Below, piece after piece: positions 8,454 to 16,106 of a stretch of 64,000 bases of DNA (positions are counted from its first letter, which is position 1; each line of letters starts with the position of its first letter). The notes under the pieces are model-generated. The model was given only the letters and a program-made list of their open reading frames with translations. It did no database searches and was not told where the DNA came from. This DNA is from Actinomadura flavalba DSM 45200 (GTDB lineage Bacteria; Actinomycetota; Actinomycetes; Streptosporangiales; Streptosporangiaceae): assembly GCF_000374305.1 (NCBI RefSeq), contig NZ_KB894093.1, forward strand, positions 1,612,001 through 1,676,000, read 5' to 3'. The position numbers and the translations under genes are program-made.

Positions 8454-9877
8454 CGATGACGCCGGTGCGCCCGGAACAGTCCGCCGTGCGGCGGAGACTC
8501 ACGGTCCGGACGGTTCCGGGGCGCATCCGGACGGGTGTCGCGGTCCTCCTGGTGCTGGTGGGTCTGCTGACGGTCGCGCTCGCGGCGGCCGTCGGGAACG
8601 CGCGGTCGGGCGTGCAGGCGATCGGGCACGACGCCGGGCCGCAGGTCGTCGTCACCGGCGACCTGTACTTCGCGCTCAGCGCGATGGACGCGCAGGTCGC
8701 CGACATCCTGCTCACCGGCCGCGGCGCCGGGCGGGACGCGGCGGCGCGGCGCTACGACCAGTTCCGCGGGCAGGCGGGCGCGGCGGCCGTGCAGGCCGCG
8801 CAGCTCGCCGGGGACGACCCCGAGCGGCTGCGGACCGTCCGCGAGGTGCTGGACGGGCTCGGCCGCTACCAGCGGCTCGCGGGCGAGGCGATGCTGCTGG
8901 CGCGGCAGTCCGGCTACGCGGCGGGCGAGCCGACGCGGGAGGTCGTCGCGACCTACCGCCGCGCGTCGGACCTGATGAAGATCGAGCTGCTGCCCAAGGC
9001 GTACAACGTCGCGCTGGACAGCGGCGCGACCGTCCGGCAGGCGTACGAGACGCGCCGCTCGGAGGTGCTGTCGGGACGGAACTGGGTGCTGGGCACCGGT
9101 GCGCTCGTGCTGCTCGCGCTCGTCGCCGCGCAGGTCTACCTGGCCCGCGACTTCCGCCGCACGCTCAACCCCGCGCTGGCGCTGGCGACGGTGCTGGCGC
9201 TGGCGCTCACCGGCGCCGGGTTCCTCATGCTGTCCGCGCAGGCCGACGACCTGCGCGAGGCCAAGGAGGGCGGGTTCGACTCGGTGCTGGCCCTGTCGCG
9301 GGCGCGGGCGATCAGCCACAGCGCGTTCGCGGACCAGAGCCGGTTCCTGCTCGACCCCGGCCGCGCCGACACCTACGCGCAGACGTATCTCGACAAGTCG
9401 CAGACCGTCCTCTACGTCGAGCCGGGCGAGGGCGAACCGGGCAACCTCGCGACCTACTACAAGGGCCTGGAGCGGATCGTGGACGCCTATCCGCGCGGGA
9501 CGTTCCTCGGGTTCTTCGGGGATGAGGCGCGGCTGGCGTCGCCGTCGGTCCGGGCGCGCCTCGCCGGGGTCCTGACGGCCTACCGCGACGTGCAGCGCGA
9601 CGACCGGCGCATCCGCGACCTGGTCGCGCGGGGCGACCGCGCGGAGGCGGTGAGCCTGCGGATGAGCCGCGGCACGTCCGGCGCGACCGCCCGGTTCGAC
9701 GCCTATGACCGGGCCGTCGTCGCGTTGCGGGAGGCGCACGCGCACCGGATGCGCACCGCGGTCCGCGGCGGCGACGACGGGCTGCGCGGCTGGGAGTGGA
9801 TACCGCCCGTCGCGGCGCTCGCCGCCGCCGTCCTGGTGCTGGCGGGCGTCCGCCCCCGGCTGGCCGAGTTCCGCTGA
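8450..9877 (+). CDS. glnX: GlnX-like membrane sensor protein
   Basis: The product is 475 residues with four predicted membrane helices, near 26-46, 213-233, 241-260 and 448-466. Two large hydrophilic regions lie between helices 1-2 and 3-4 and should face outside. This matches GlnX of mycobacteria and corynebacteria, which links the extracytoplasmic amino-acid-binding protein GlnH to cytoplasmic PknG. The start overlaps the FHA gene by ATGA, and glnH follows 14 bases after the stop. Sequence identity to known GlnX cannot be measured here; the call rests on topology and operon context. Confidence 0.75.
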   Translation: MTMTPVRPEQSAVRRRLTVRTVPGRIRTGVAVLLVLVGLLTVALAAAVGNARSGVQAIGHDAGPQVVVTGDLYFALSAMDAQVADILLTGRGAGRDAAARRYDQFRGQAGAAAVQAAQLAGDDPERLRTVREVLDGLGRYQRLAGEAMLLARQSGYAAGEPTREVVATYRRASDLMKIELLPKAYNVALDSGATVRQAYETRRSEVLSGRNWVLGTGALVLLALVAAQVYLARDFRRTLNPALALATVLALALTGAGFLMLSAQADDLREAKEGGFDSVLALSRARAISHSAFADQSRFLLDPGRADTYAQTYLDKSQTVLYVEPGEGEPGNLATYYKGLERIVDAYPRGTFLGFFGDEARLASPSVRARLAGVLTAYRDVQRDDRRIRDLVARGDRAEAVSLRMSRGTSGATARFDAYDRAVVALREAHAHRMRTAVRGGDDGLRGWEWIPPVAALAAAVLVLAGVRPRLAEFR

Positions 9878-9891
9878 TGTCCGGAGGGATC

Positions 9892-10692
9892 ATGCGCCGT
9901 CTCGTCCTGGCCCCGGCCGCCGCCGTCGCGCTGGCGGTCGCCGGGTGCTCGCTCGGGCCCGCGAACGACGACGAACTGGTCATCGGCGTCAAGGCCGACC
10001 AGCCGGGCCTGGGCCTGCTGGACGCGCGGACGAAGAAGTACGACGGCTTCGACGTCGCGATGGCGCGGGAGATCGCGAAACGGCTCGGGTACGGGCCGGG
10101 CCGCGTCGTGTTCCGGACGACGCCGTCGTCGGTGCGGGAGGCGGAGCTGAAGGCGCGCAACGTCGACCTCATCGTCGCGTCGTACTCGATCACGCCGAAG
10201 CGCAAGACGCAGGTGACGTTCGCGGGCCCGTACTACGTCGCCCACCAGGACACGCTGGTGCGCGCCGACGACCGCTCGATCGGCGACGTCCGCGACCTGG
10301 CGGGCAAGCGCATCTGCGCGGTGACCGGCTCGAACTCCTGGCGCCGCGTCACCGAGGAGCGCGGCATCGCCGCGCGGGGCGTCGAGACCCCGACCTACGG
10401 AAAGTGCATGGACCGCCTGGACGCCGGGGAGATCGACGCCGTCTCGACCGACGACCTCATCCTGGCGGGCCTGGCTGCGGGCCGCCGCGCCCGCATCGTG
10501 AACGCCCCGTTCACCGACGAGAAGTACGGCATCGGCCTGCCCAAGGGCGACCTGGCCCGCTGCGAGGCCGTCAACCGCGCCCTCACCGAGATCTACCAGG
10601 ACGGCACCGCGACCCGCCTCCTGCACCGCTGGTTCCGCGACTCGGGCCTCAACGTCACGACGCACGTCCCGCAGTTCGAGGGCTGCTCGTAG
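9892..10692 (+). CDS. glnH: GlnH-like amino-acid-binding lipoprotein
   Basis: The product is 266 residues. It starts with a lipoprotein signal peptide ending in a VAGC lipobox (lipidated C19), followed by a family 3 periplasmic binding domain (LVIGVKADQPGLG, YDGFDVAMAREIAK, DLIVASYSIT, YGIGLPKG). Family members bind polar amino acids. Without ABC permease genes nearby and with glnX and pknG upstream, it is more likely a sensor for aspartate/glutamate-type ligands than a transporter subunit, as shown for GlnH in mycobacteria. The ATG at 9892 has GGAGG at 9883-9887; an in-frame ATG at 9877 overlapping the glnX stop is possible. Confidence 0.85.
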   Translation: MRRLVLAPAAAVALAVAGCSLGPANDDELVIGVKADQPGLGLLDARTKKYDGFDVAMAREIAKRLGYGPGRVVFRTTPSSVREAELKARNVDLIVASYSITPKRKTQVTFAGPYYVAHQDTLVRADDRSIGDVRDLAGKRICAVTGSNSWRRVTEERGIAARGVETPTYGKCMDRLDAGEIDAVSTDDLILAGLAAGRRARIVNAPFTDEKYGIGLPKGDLARCEAVNRALTEIYQDGTATRLLHRWFRDSGLNVTTHVPQFEGCS

Positions 10693-10693
10693 C

Positions 10694-11068
10694 TCACATC
10701 TGCGTGGAGAGGCAGAACGGATGCCCGGCGGGGTCCAGCAGGACGCGGCGCTCGTCCGGATGCGGCTGCAGCGCCGGTTCCACGGCGCCCAGGGCCAGCA
10801 TCCGGGCGTGGGCGGCGTCCAGGTCGTCGACGCCCAGTTCGTAGTGGGCCTGCTTGCCCTGGGCCGGGTCCGGCCAGGTCGGCGGCCGGTAGTCGTCCAC
10901 CCGGACGAAGCCCAGACCGGGCGCCCCGTCCCGGCCGAGCAGGACGAAGTCGTCGCTGGAGTACACGACGGGCAGATCGAGCGCGGCGCCGTAGAAGCGG
11001 GCCAGCGTGACGGGGTCGGCGCAGTCGAAGTCGATGGACAGCAGGCGGATCGCGGTTCGGGTGCTCAT
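10694..11068 (-). CDS. VOC (glyoxalase-fold) family protein
   Basis: The product is 124 residues: one vicinal-oxygen-chelate domain with the paired beta-alpha-beta-beta-beta modules (IDFDCADPVTLARFYGAAL; ELGVDDLDAAHARML) and the ending RRVLLDPAGHPFCL. These domains serve as metal-dependent lyases or dioxygenases or as drug-binding proteins; substrate unknown. It is divergent from a WYL-family regulator, a common regulator/target arrangement. A TAGCGT hexamer (11076-11081, minus strand) lies seven bases before the ATG, so the mRNA is probably leaderless. Confidence 0.85.
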   Translation of the reverse strand: MSTRTAIRLLSIDFDCADPVTLARFYGAALDLPVVYSSDDFVLLGRDGAPGLGFVRVDDYRPPTWPDPAQGKQAHYELGVDDLDAAHARMLALGAVEPALQPHPDERRVLLDPAGHPFCLSTQM

Positions 11069-11130
11069 GGGGAGGACGCTAGGACGCGACCAGGACAGAT
11101 CCGGTCCTGGTCGCCGGGGAGACTTCGGCG

Positions 11131-12081
11131 GTGATCAGCACCTCCGCCCGCCTCCTGCGCCTGCTCGCGCTGCTGTCCACCCGGCCGACGTGGACCTGCC
11201 GCGAGCTGGCCGAGCGGATGGCCGTCACCGACCGCACGGTCCGCCGCGACGTCGCCCGGCTGCGGGAACTCGGCTACGGCGTCGAGTCCGAGCCCGGCCC
11301 GTGGGGCGGTTACCGCCTCGGCGGCGCCGGGCGGGTGCCGCCGCTCGTCCTGGACGAGGAGGAGGCGCTGGCCGTGGCCGTCGCGCTGCGGGAGGCCGCG
11401 CTGAGCGGCGTCCTCGGCGGCGACCGGGCGGCGCTGTCCGCGCTGTCGAAGCTGCGGGCGCTCCTCCCGGCCCGCGTCGCCGGACGGCTGGCCGGGATGG
11501 ACGCCGTCTTCGTGCACACGCCCAGGCGCGGAAGCCGTCCGATCGCGCCCGGCACGCTGCCGGACCTGGCCGCCGCCTGCCGCCGGGGCGAACGCGTCCG
11601 GCTGGCGTACCGGGACCACGCGGGCCTGGCCACGGTCCGGGACGTGGACCCCTACCGGGTCGTCTACACGGGGCTGCGCTGGTACTTCGTCGCCCGCGAC
11701 GTGGACCGCGACCGGTGGCGGACGTTCCGCGCCGACCGCGTCGCCGGGGTGGAGCCGACCGGGCGCCCGGCCGAACTCGCGGACCCGCCGGACGCGGCGC
11801 GGCTCGTCTCCGAGGGCATCGCGGGCGTCGTGTACCCGGTGTACGCGACCGTCCGGCTTCCGCACCCAATGGGCCGGGCGCTGCGGCTGGTCCCGCCGAC
11901 GATCGGCGCGCACCGTCCGGACGGGCCGGACGCGACGGTCGTGGAGATCGGCGGCAACGACGCCGACCAGCTCGTCACCTATCTTCTCGGGCTGGGCACC
12001 GCGCTCCGGGTGCTGTCGCCCGACGCGGTGCGCGAGGGGCTGCTGCGCCGCGTCCGCGAGCTGGCCGAGGACAACGGCTAG
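11131..12081 (+). CDS. HTH/WYL-domain transcriptional regulator
   Basis: The product is 316 residues. The N terminus is a winged helix (RELAERMAVTDRTVRRDVARLRELGYGV) of the DeoR/HTH_11 type, followed by a WYL domain (YRVVYTGLRWYFVARDVDRDRWRTF) and the WCX C-terminal extension. WYL domains bind ligands, often nucleic acid or nucleotides, and tune DNA binding. It is divergent from the VOC gene with about 60 bases between starts and probably regulates it. The GTG at 11131 follows GGGGAGA. The TAG stop shares a CTAG (12078-12081) with the convergent STAS gene. Confidence 0.9.
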   Translation: MISTSARLLRLLALLSTRPTWTCRELAERMAVTDRTVRRDVARLRELGYGVESEPGPWGGYRLGGAGRVPPLVLDEEEALAVAVALREAALSGVLGGDRAALSALSKLRALLPARVAGRLAGMDAVFVHTPRRGSRPIAPGTLPDLAAACRRGERVRLAYRDHAGLATVRDVDPYRVVYTGLRWYFVARDVDRDRWRTFRADRVAGVEPTGRPAELADPPDAARLVSEGIAGVVYPVYATVRLPHPMGRALRLVPPTIGAHRPDGPDATVVEIGGNDADQLVTYLLGLGTALRVLSPDAVREGLLRRVRELAEDNG

Positions 12082-12428
12082 GAGGCGGTCGGGGCGAAGG
12101 TGCCGATGGCGTCGGCGAGGGTCTCGTGGACCGGGATGTACTGGTCGACGGCGGTGATGTGGAAGACGCGGCGGACGCGCGGCGTCAGCGAGATGAGGGC
12201 GAGCGGGACGGCGCGTTCGGTGGCGCGGCGGTTGGCGACGATGACGGCGTTGAGGCCGGTGGAGTCGCAGAAGGTGACGTCGCGCATGTCGACGACGAGG
12301 GGGCGGCCGGCGTCGAGGGCGTCGAGGAGGGACGCCTCGAAGCGTTCGCGGGAGACGAGGTCGAGTTCTCCGCGCACGAGGACGACCGTGCAGCTCTCGT
12401 GCCGTACCAGGGCGAGGTCGAAATCCAT
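12078..12428 (-). CDS. STAS-domain anti-sigma factor antagonist
   Basis: The product is 116 residues, the usual single-domain length. It has the STAS core with VVLVRGELDLVSRERF and the phosphorylation-site motif DVTFCDSTGLNAVI, where the Ser after D is the expected kinase target. Such proteins sequester anti-sigma kinases when unphosphorylated and free a stress sigma factor. No kinase or SigB-like sigma gene is adjacent. The ATG at 12428 with AAGGTG upstream is preferred; longer in-frame starts add a non-conserved stretch. Confidence 0.88.
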   Translation of the reverse strand: MDFDLALVRHESCTVVLVRGELDLVSRERFEASLLDALDAGRPLVVDMRDVTFCDSTGLNAVIVANRRATERAVPLALISLTPRVRRVFHITAVDQYIPVHETLADAIGTFAPTAS

Positions 12429-12777
12429 GGGCACCTTCAGGGGCAGGGGCTTCCAGCATGGCAAACGCGGCGCGCGAGTCCAAGCCCGCGCGTCGGGGCG
12501 TGGCGGGACGTCACGGGCCGGTGTCCCGGGGGCCATGCAGGCGTCACCGAATGGCCGCCACGACGGGGAGTGATATTGCTCACGCACGGGAACTCGACAT
12601 TACCGACGAGGAACTTACTAATCGGTAAGGAATGGATTCGCACTCCGCAGAAAAGTGAATTTTCTTCCGGTTTCACGGGTTCTGACCTGCGGAGACGTCG
12701 CAAGCCCGCGCGGCCGGCGGAAACCCTACGGATCGGTACGCCGTTACAGTGACGAGTGCCGAATTCGGGAGGCCCGG
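12429..12777. other. Divergent gap with an AT-rich patch and inverted repeat
   Basis: The gap separates the STAS gene (-) and plsC (+). An AT-rich patch at about 12570-12680 holds an inverted repeat TTACCGA (12600-12606) / TCGGTAA (12622-12628), and an alternative hairpin CTTAC (12614-12618) / GTAAG (12625-12629). TACAGT at 12745-12750 may be the plsC -10 box. No gene seen. Confidence 0.5.
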
Positions 12778-13470
12778 GTGTTCTACACGTTCATGTCGCG
12801 CGTCGTCGCGCCGATCCTGCGGCTGATCTTCCGGCCGCGCGTCGAGGGCGCCGCGAACGTGCCACGCCACGGCCCGCTCATCGTCGCCAGCAACCACCTG
12901 TCGTTCATCGACAGCTTCATCATCCCGCTGTCGCTGCCCCGGCCCGTCACCTACATCGCCAAGGCCGAGTACTTCGGCGGCGGCGGCCTCAAGGGACGGT
13001 TCGTGCACTGGTTCATGACCACGCTCGGGCACGTCCCCATCGAGCGCGGCGCCCAGCGCGCCGCCATGGGCGCCCTCGAACAGGCCGTCGGCATCCTCGA
13101 CGGCGGCGGCGCGTTCGCCATCTACCCCGAGGGCACCCGCTCACCGGACGGACGCCTCTACCGGGGCCGGACGGGCGTCGGCTGGCTCGTCCTGGCGTCC
13201 GGCGCGCGGGTGCTGCCCGTCGGGCTCGCCGGCACCGAGAAGATCCAGCCCATCGGCACCGGGCGGCCCCGCGTCTTCGCGCCGCGCCCCACGATCCGGT
13301 TCGGCGAACCCATGGACTTCACCCACTACCAGGGCCTTCCGCCCGCCAAGGCGCGCCGCGCCATCACCGACGAGATCGTCGAGGAGATCGGCAAGCTCAG
13401 CGGGCAGGAGTACGCGGGCTCCTACAACGAGCGCGCGGACGGCGCGTCCCCGCGTCAACGCCCGGATTGA
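12778..13470 (+). CDS. plsC: 1-acyl-glycerol-3-phosphate acyltransferase (PlsC family)
   Basis: The product is 230 residues. It carries the acyltransferase motifs NHLSFIDS (NHx4D), a central FGGGGLKGRF region, the PEGTRSPDG box and VLPVGLAGTEKIQPIG. PlsC enzymes transfer a fatty acyl group from acyl-ACP or acyl-CoA to lysophosphatidate in phospholipid synthesis at the inner membrane face. A hydrophobic N terminus (FMSRVVAPILRLIF) would anchor it. The GTG at 12778 is preceded by GGGAGG. The lipoprotein gene follows 17 bases downstream with its own promoter-like TAAAGT. The exact acceptor cannot be read from sequence. Confidence 0.88.
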   Translation: MFYTFMSRVVAPILRLIFRPRVEGAANVPRHGPLIVASNHLSFIDSFIIPLSLPRPVTYIAKAEYFGGGGLKGRFVHWFMTTLGHVPIERGAQRAAMGALEQAVGILDGGGAFAIYPEGTRSPDGRLYRGRTGVGWLVLASGARVLPVGLAGTEKIQPIGTGRPRVFAPRPTIRFGEPMDFTHYQGLPPAKARRAITDEIVEEIGKLSGQEYAGSYNERADGASPRQRPD

Positions 13471-13487
13471 GCCCTAAAGTCGCGCCC

Positions 13488-14192
13488 ATGAAGCGCGCGC
13501 CGAAGCTCCCCGCCGCCCTGCTCGTCGGCGCGGGCCTGCTCGCGGGCTGCGGCGGCGGAGACGACGGCGCCCGCCCCGGCCCGCCGCCGTCCACCGGACG
13601 CGCCGCGCTGGCGGGCACCGGCTACACCTCCGACCAGCTCGAACAGGCGCTGCTGACCGACCTGCCCGGGTTCCGGCGGGTCGGTGAGCCCGAGTCCGGC
13701 GAGTACGGCACGCTCGCGCCCGTCCAGCGCGTCGAGCAGCTCCAGCGGCAGGTCCGCATCGACAAGAAGCGCTGCTCGGACGCCACCGGCGAACGCGTCA
13801 TCGACCGGACCATGCCCGCCGCCATCACCTCGTTCGCCAAGAGCAACGGCGTCAGCGCCACCCAGACGCTGCTCGGCGTCCCCGACGCCGAGGCCGAAGA
13901 CCTCGTCAAGGTCCGCGTCCCCGCCGGATGCCAGACGTTCCGCACCACCGTCGGCACCCAGTCCTCCGACCACCGCGTCGTCGAGCTGCCGCCCGGCACC
14001 CTGGGCGAGGGGTCGCGCACCGTCGGCGTCTCCACCGTCAGCGGCAACTCCAACACCAAGTCCTGGTACGTGGTGCTGCGGGGCCGCCGCCACGTCGTCA
14101 CGATCAGCCTCTACGGGCCCGTCGCCACCCGCACCGCCGCCGAGGACATCGCCCGCGCCGCCGCCGACCAGGCCCGCCGTGTCCTGCCCTAG
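13488..14192 (+). CDS. Lipoprotein of unknown function
   Basis: The product is 234 residues. A 20-residue signal peptide ends in a LLAGC lipobox (C21), followed by a Gly/Pro-rich linker and a ~180-residue exported domain with Cys residues near 'KKRCSDAT' and 'PAGCQTF' that could form a disulfide. The fold resembles sensor-domain lipoproteins of actinomycetes, but I cannot name it. TAAAGT (13475-13480) seven bases before the ATG suggests a leaderless transcript. Confidence 0.8.
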   Translation: MKRAPKLPAALLVGAGLLAGCGGGDDGARPGPPPSTGRAALAGTGYTSDQLEQALLTDLPGFRRVGEPESGEYGTLAPVQRVEQLQRQVRIDKKRCSDATGERVIDRTMPAAITSFAKSNGVSATQTLLGVPDAEAEDLVKVRVPAGCQTFRTTVGTQSSDHRVVELPPGTLGEGSRTVGVSTVSGNSNTKSWYVVLRGRRHVVTISLYGPVATRTAAEDIARAAADQARRVLP

Positions 14193-14246
14193 CGCCACTC
14201 GCGGGCGGGCGACCGCGAACGGTACCTTTCCGGTACACGCGACGGA

Positions 14247-14459
14247 GTGGGGGACTTCTTGGTCGGCAAGGAGGGCCGGGTGACCGGTCGCATCGGCCCG
14301 GGGCTGGTCGGTGAGGTCATGATCCCGATCCGGGGCGGCGTCGAGGCGTTCTACGCCCACCCCTCCGATCCGCGCGAGGAGATCACGGTCGGGACGATCG
14401 TCGTCGTGGTCGAGTACCACCCGCCGCGCACGGTCTACGTGGCGCACGCGCTGGGCTGA
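14247..14459 (+). CDS. NfeD-like OB-fold protein upstream of flotillin
   Basis: The product is 70 residues. The sequence LVGKEGRVTGRIGPGLVGEV...GTIVVVVEY matches the start and end of the NfeD C-terminal OB-fold domain. NfeD proteins are usually encoded beside flotillin/SPFH genes and work with them at membrane microdomains; here the SPFH gene starts 126 bases downstream. This one is only the soluble OB domain, without the membrane part. A GTG at 14280 has a stronger ribosome site (AAGGAGG), but starting there would cut off the conserved LVGKEG strand, so 14247 is preferred. Confidence 0.65.
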   Translation: MGDFLVGKEGRVTGRIGPGLVGEVMIPIRGGVEAFYAHPSDPREEITVGTIVVVVEYHPPRTVYVAHALG

Positions 14460-14585
14460 CCCGCCGCTGACCAGGTCCGGCCGGAAAATCGGGCGAACCG
14501 TGCAGGGCTCCGCTGCGTCTGATGGGCACGGAAGCGACGGCCGCACCGTCGCGGCCCGCCGCCTGCCGACCCCAGAGGAGGCCCC

Positions 14586-15914
14586 ATGCCCATAACCGCC
14601 ATCCTGATCGGCGCGGTCGTCGCCCTGATCGTGTTGATCGTCCTGTTCAAGATGGTCTGGCGTGTCGCCGAACCGAACGAGGCGCTGATCATCTCCGGGC
14701 TGGGGGCGCGGTCCAAGCCGGTCAACGGCCTGGACAGCCTCGGGTTCAAGATCGTCACCGGCAAGGGCACGGCCGTGCTCCCCGGCTTCCAGGTCTCGCG
14801 GCGGCTCCGCCTCGACAGCCGCGCCGCCAACCTGGAGGTCAGCTGCGTCACCCAGCAGGGCATCCCGGTGCGGGTGCGCGGCGTCGTCATCTACAAGGTC
14901 GGGGACGACTTCGTCTCCATCGCCAACGCCGCCCGCCGCTTCCTGGAGCAGCAGTCCAGCATGGACGGCGCCATCCACGAGCTGTTCACCGGTCACCTGC
15001 GCTCCATCATCGGCAACCTGACCGTCGAAGACCTCATCCTCAACCGCGAGCGGATGACCAGCGAGACCCGCAGCTCGGCGGCCGACGAGATGAGCAAGCT
15101 CGGCCTGGTCGTCGACTCCCTCCAGATCCAGGAGATCGACGACGAGACCGGCTACATCGTCAACCTGGGCCGCCCGCACGCCGCCAAGATCGCGTCGCTG
15201 GCGCGGATCGCGGAGGCCGAGCGCAACCAGGAGGCGACCCGGCGCGAGCAGGAGACGATGCGGGAGAACGCCGCCGTCATCCGCGACACCGAGATCAAGA
15301 AGGCCGAGTACGAGGGCGAGGTCTCGCAGGCGGCGCAGCAGGCCCGGCAGGAGGTCATCCTGAAGGAGACCCGCAACGCCGAGCTGGAGGCCGAGCGCAC
15401 CGAGAAGCGGCTGGAGTCGGAGGTCCGCAAGCCCGCCGACGCCCGCGCCTACGAGCAGGTGCGGATGGCCGAGGCCAAGCGCGAGGAGCGCATCCACTAC
15501 GCGCAGGCCGCCGCGACCGAGGTGCAGCTCAAGGCGCAGCGGGACGCCGAGGCGACCCGGCTGCTCGGTGAGGCGCAGGCCGACGCGACCCGGCAGAAGG
15601 GCCTCGCGGAGGCCGAGGCCATCGCGGCCCGCGCGCGGGCGCTGGCCGAGAACCAGGAGGCCGTCATCGCGCAGCAGCTCGCGGAGAACTGGCCGCAGAT
15701 CGTCGAGGCGGGCGCCGGGGTGTTCGGCAACGTCGACAACATGGTCGTCCTCAACGGCGCCCAGGGCGTCGAGGACATGCTCGCCAAGGCCCTCACCCTC
15801 GGCGGCACCGGCCTGGGCGTGGCCCGCACGCTGCTCAACAACCTGGGCAGCGAGGGCAAGAACGGCCAGGTCGTCCCCGCGTCGAAGGACGTGACAGACC
15901 ACAACCCGAACTGA
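14586..15914 (+). CDS. Flotillin-like SPFH/band 7 protein
   Basis: The product is 442 residues. One N-terminal membrane helix (residues ~4-26) is followed by an SPFH/PHB domain (~35-200) and a long charged flotillin coiled coil (~200-350) rich in E, A, R and Q. The C terminus has a GTGLGVARTLLNNL segment. Flotillins form oligomers in membrane microdomains and scaffold signalling and transport proteins. The pairing with an NfeD-like gene supports the call. The ATG at 14586 follows AGAGGAGG. A strong hairpin element lies 53 bases after the stop and probably ends transcription. Confidence 0.92.
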   Translation: MPITAILIGAVVALIVLIVLFKMVWRVAEPNEALIISGLGARSKPVNGLDSLGFKIVTGKGTAVLPGFQVSRRLRLDSRAANLEVSCVTQQGIPVRVRGVVIYKVGDDFVSIANAARRFLEQQSSMDGAIHELFTGHLRSIIGNLTVEDLILNRERMTSETRSSAADEMSKLGLVVDSLQIQEIDDETGYIVNLGRPHAAKIASLARIAEAERNQEATRREQETMRENAAVIRDTEIKKAEYEGEVSQAAQQARQEVILKETRNAELEAERTEKRLESEVRKPADARAYEQVRMAEAKREERIHYAQAAATEVQLKAQRDAEATRLLGEAQADATRQKGLAEAEAIAARARALAENQEAVIAQQLAENWPQIVEAGAGVFGNVDNMVVLNGAQGVEDMLAKALTLGGTGLGVARTLLNNLGSEGKNGQVVPASKDVTDHNPN

Positions 15915-15967
15915 CGGACCGACCCCGTAAGAGCCCGCACCCGCAACGGGCCAGGGCCGCGCCGTCA

Positions 15968-16071
15968 CGGAGGGCAAGATCATCCGGAGCGAAGTGAGGA
16001 TGATCTTGCCCTCCGGGGCGGTGCCAAAGGGGCCCTGGCCCCGCCGCGCCGAAGGCGCGGCAAAGCAAACA
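15968..16071 (+). repeat. Dispersed two-hairpin element, copy 1
   Basis: Hairpin one is a perfect 18-bp stem (15968-15985 with 15998-16015) with a 12-base loop. Hairpin two is an 8-bp GC stem GCCGCGCC / GGCGCGGC (16043-16050 with 16054-16061) with loop GAA. The same element occurs inverted at 51704-51813; a core at 15971-16012 is identical. It lies between flotillin and the Nudix gene, so it can act as a terminator, but its conservation goes beyond that. Confidence 0.85.
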
Positions 16072-16106
16072 GAGCACGGCAAGGCAAGCAGGGCTAACGT
16101 TCAGGC

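Noticed and set aside
3962..9745. A 1927-codon minus-strand open frame across the pknG operon, and a 1318-codon plus frame beginning at 2585
   Set aside because: The long minus frame is an Arg/Val/Leu/His/Gly-rich antisense shadow of high-GC genes with clear motifs on the plus strand. Only the part of the plus frame from 3659 (pknG) is real.
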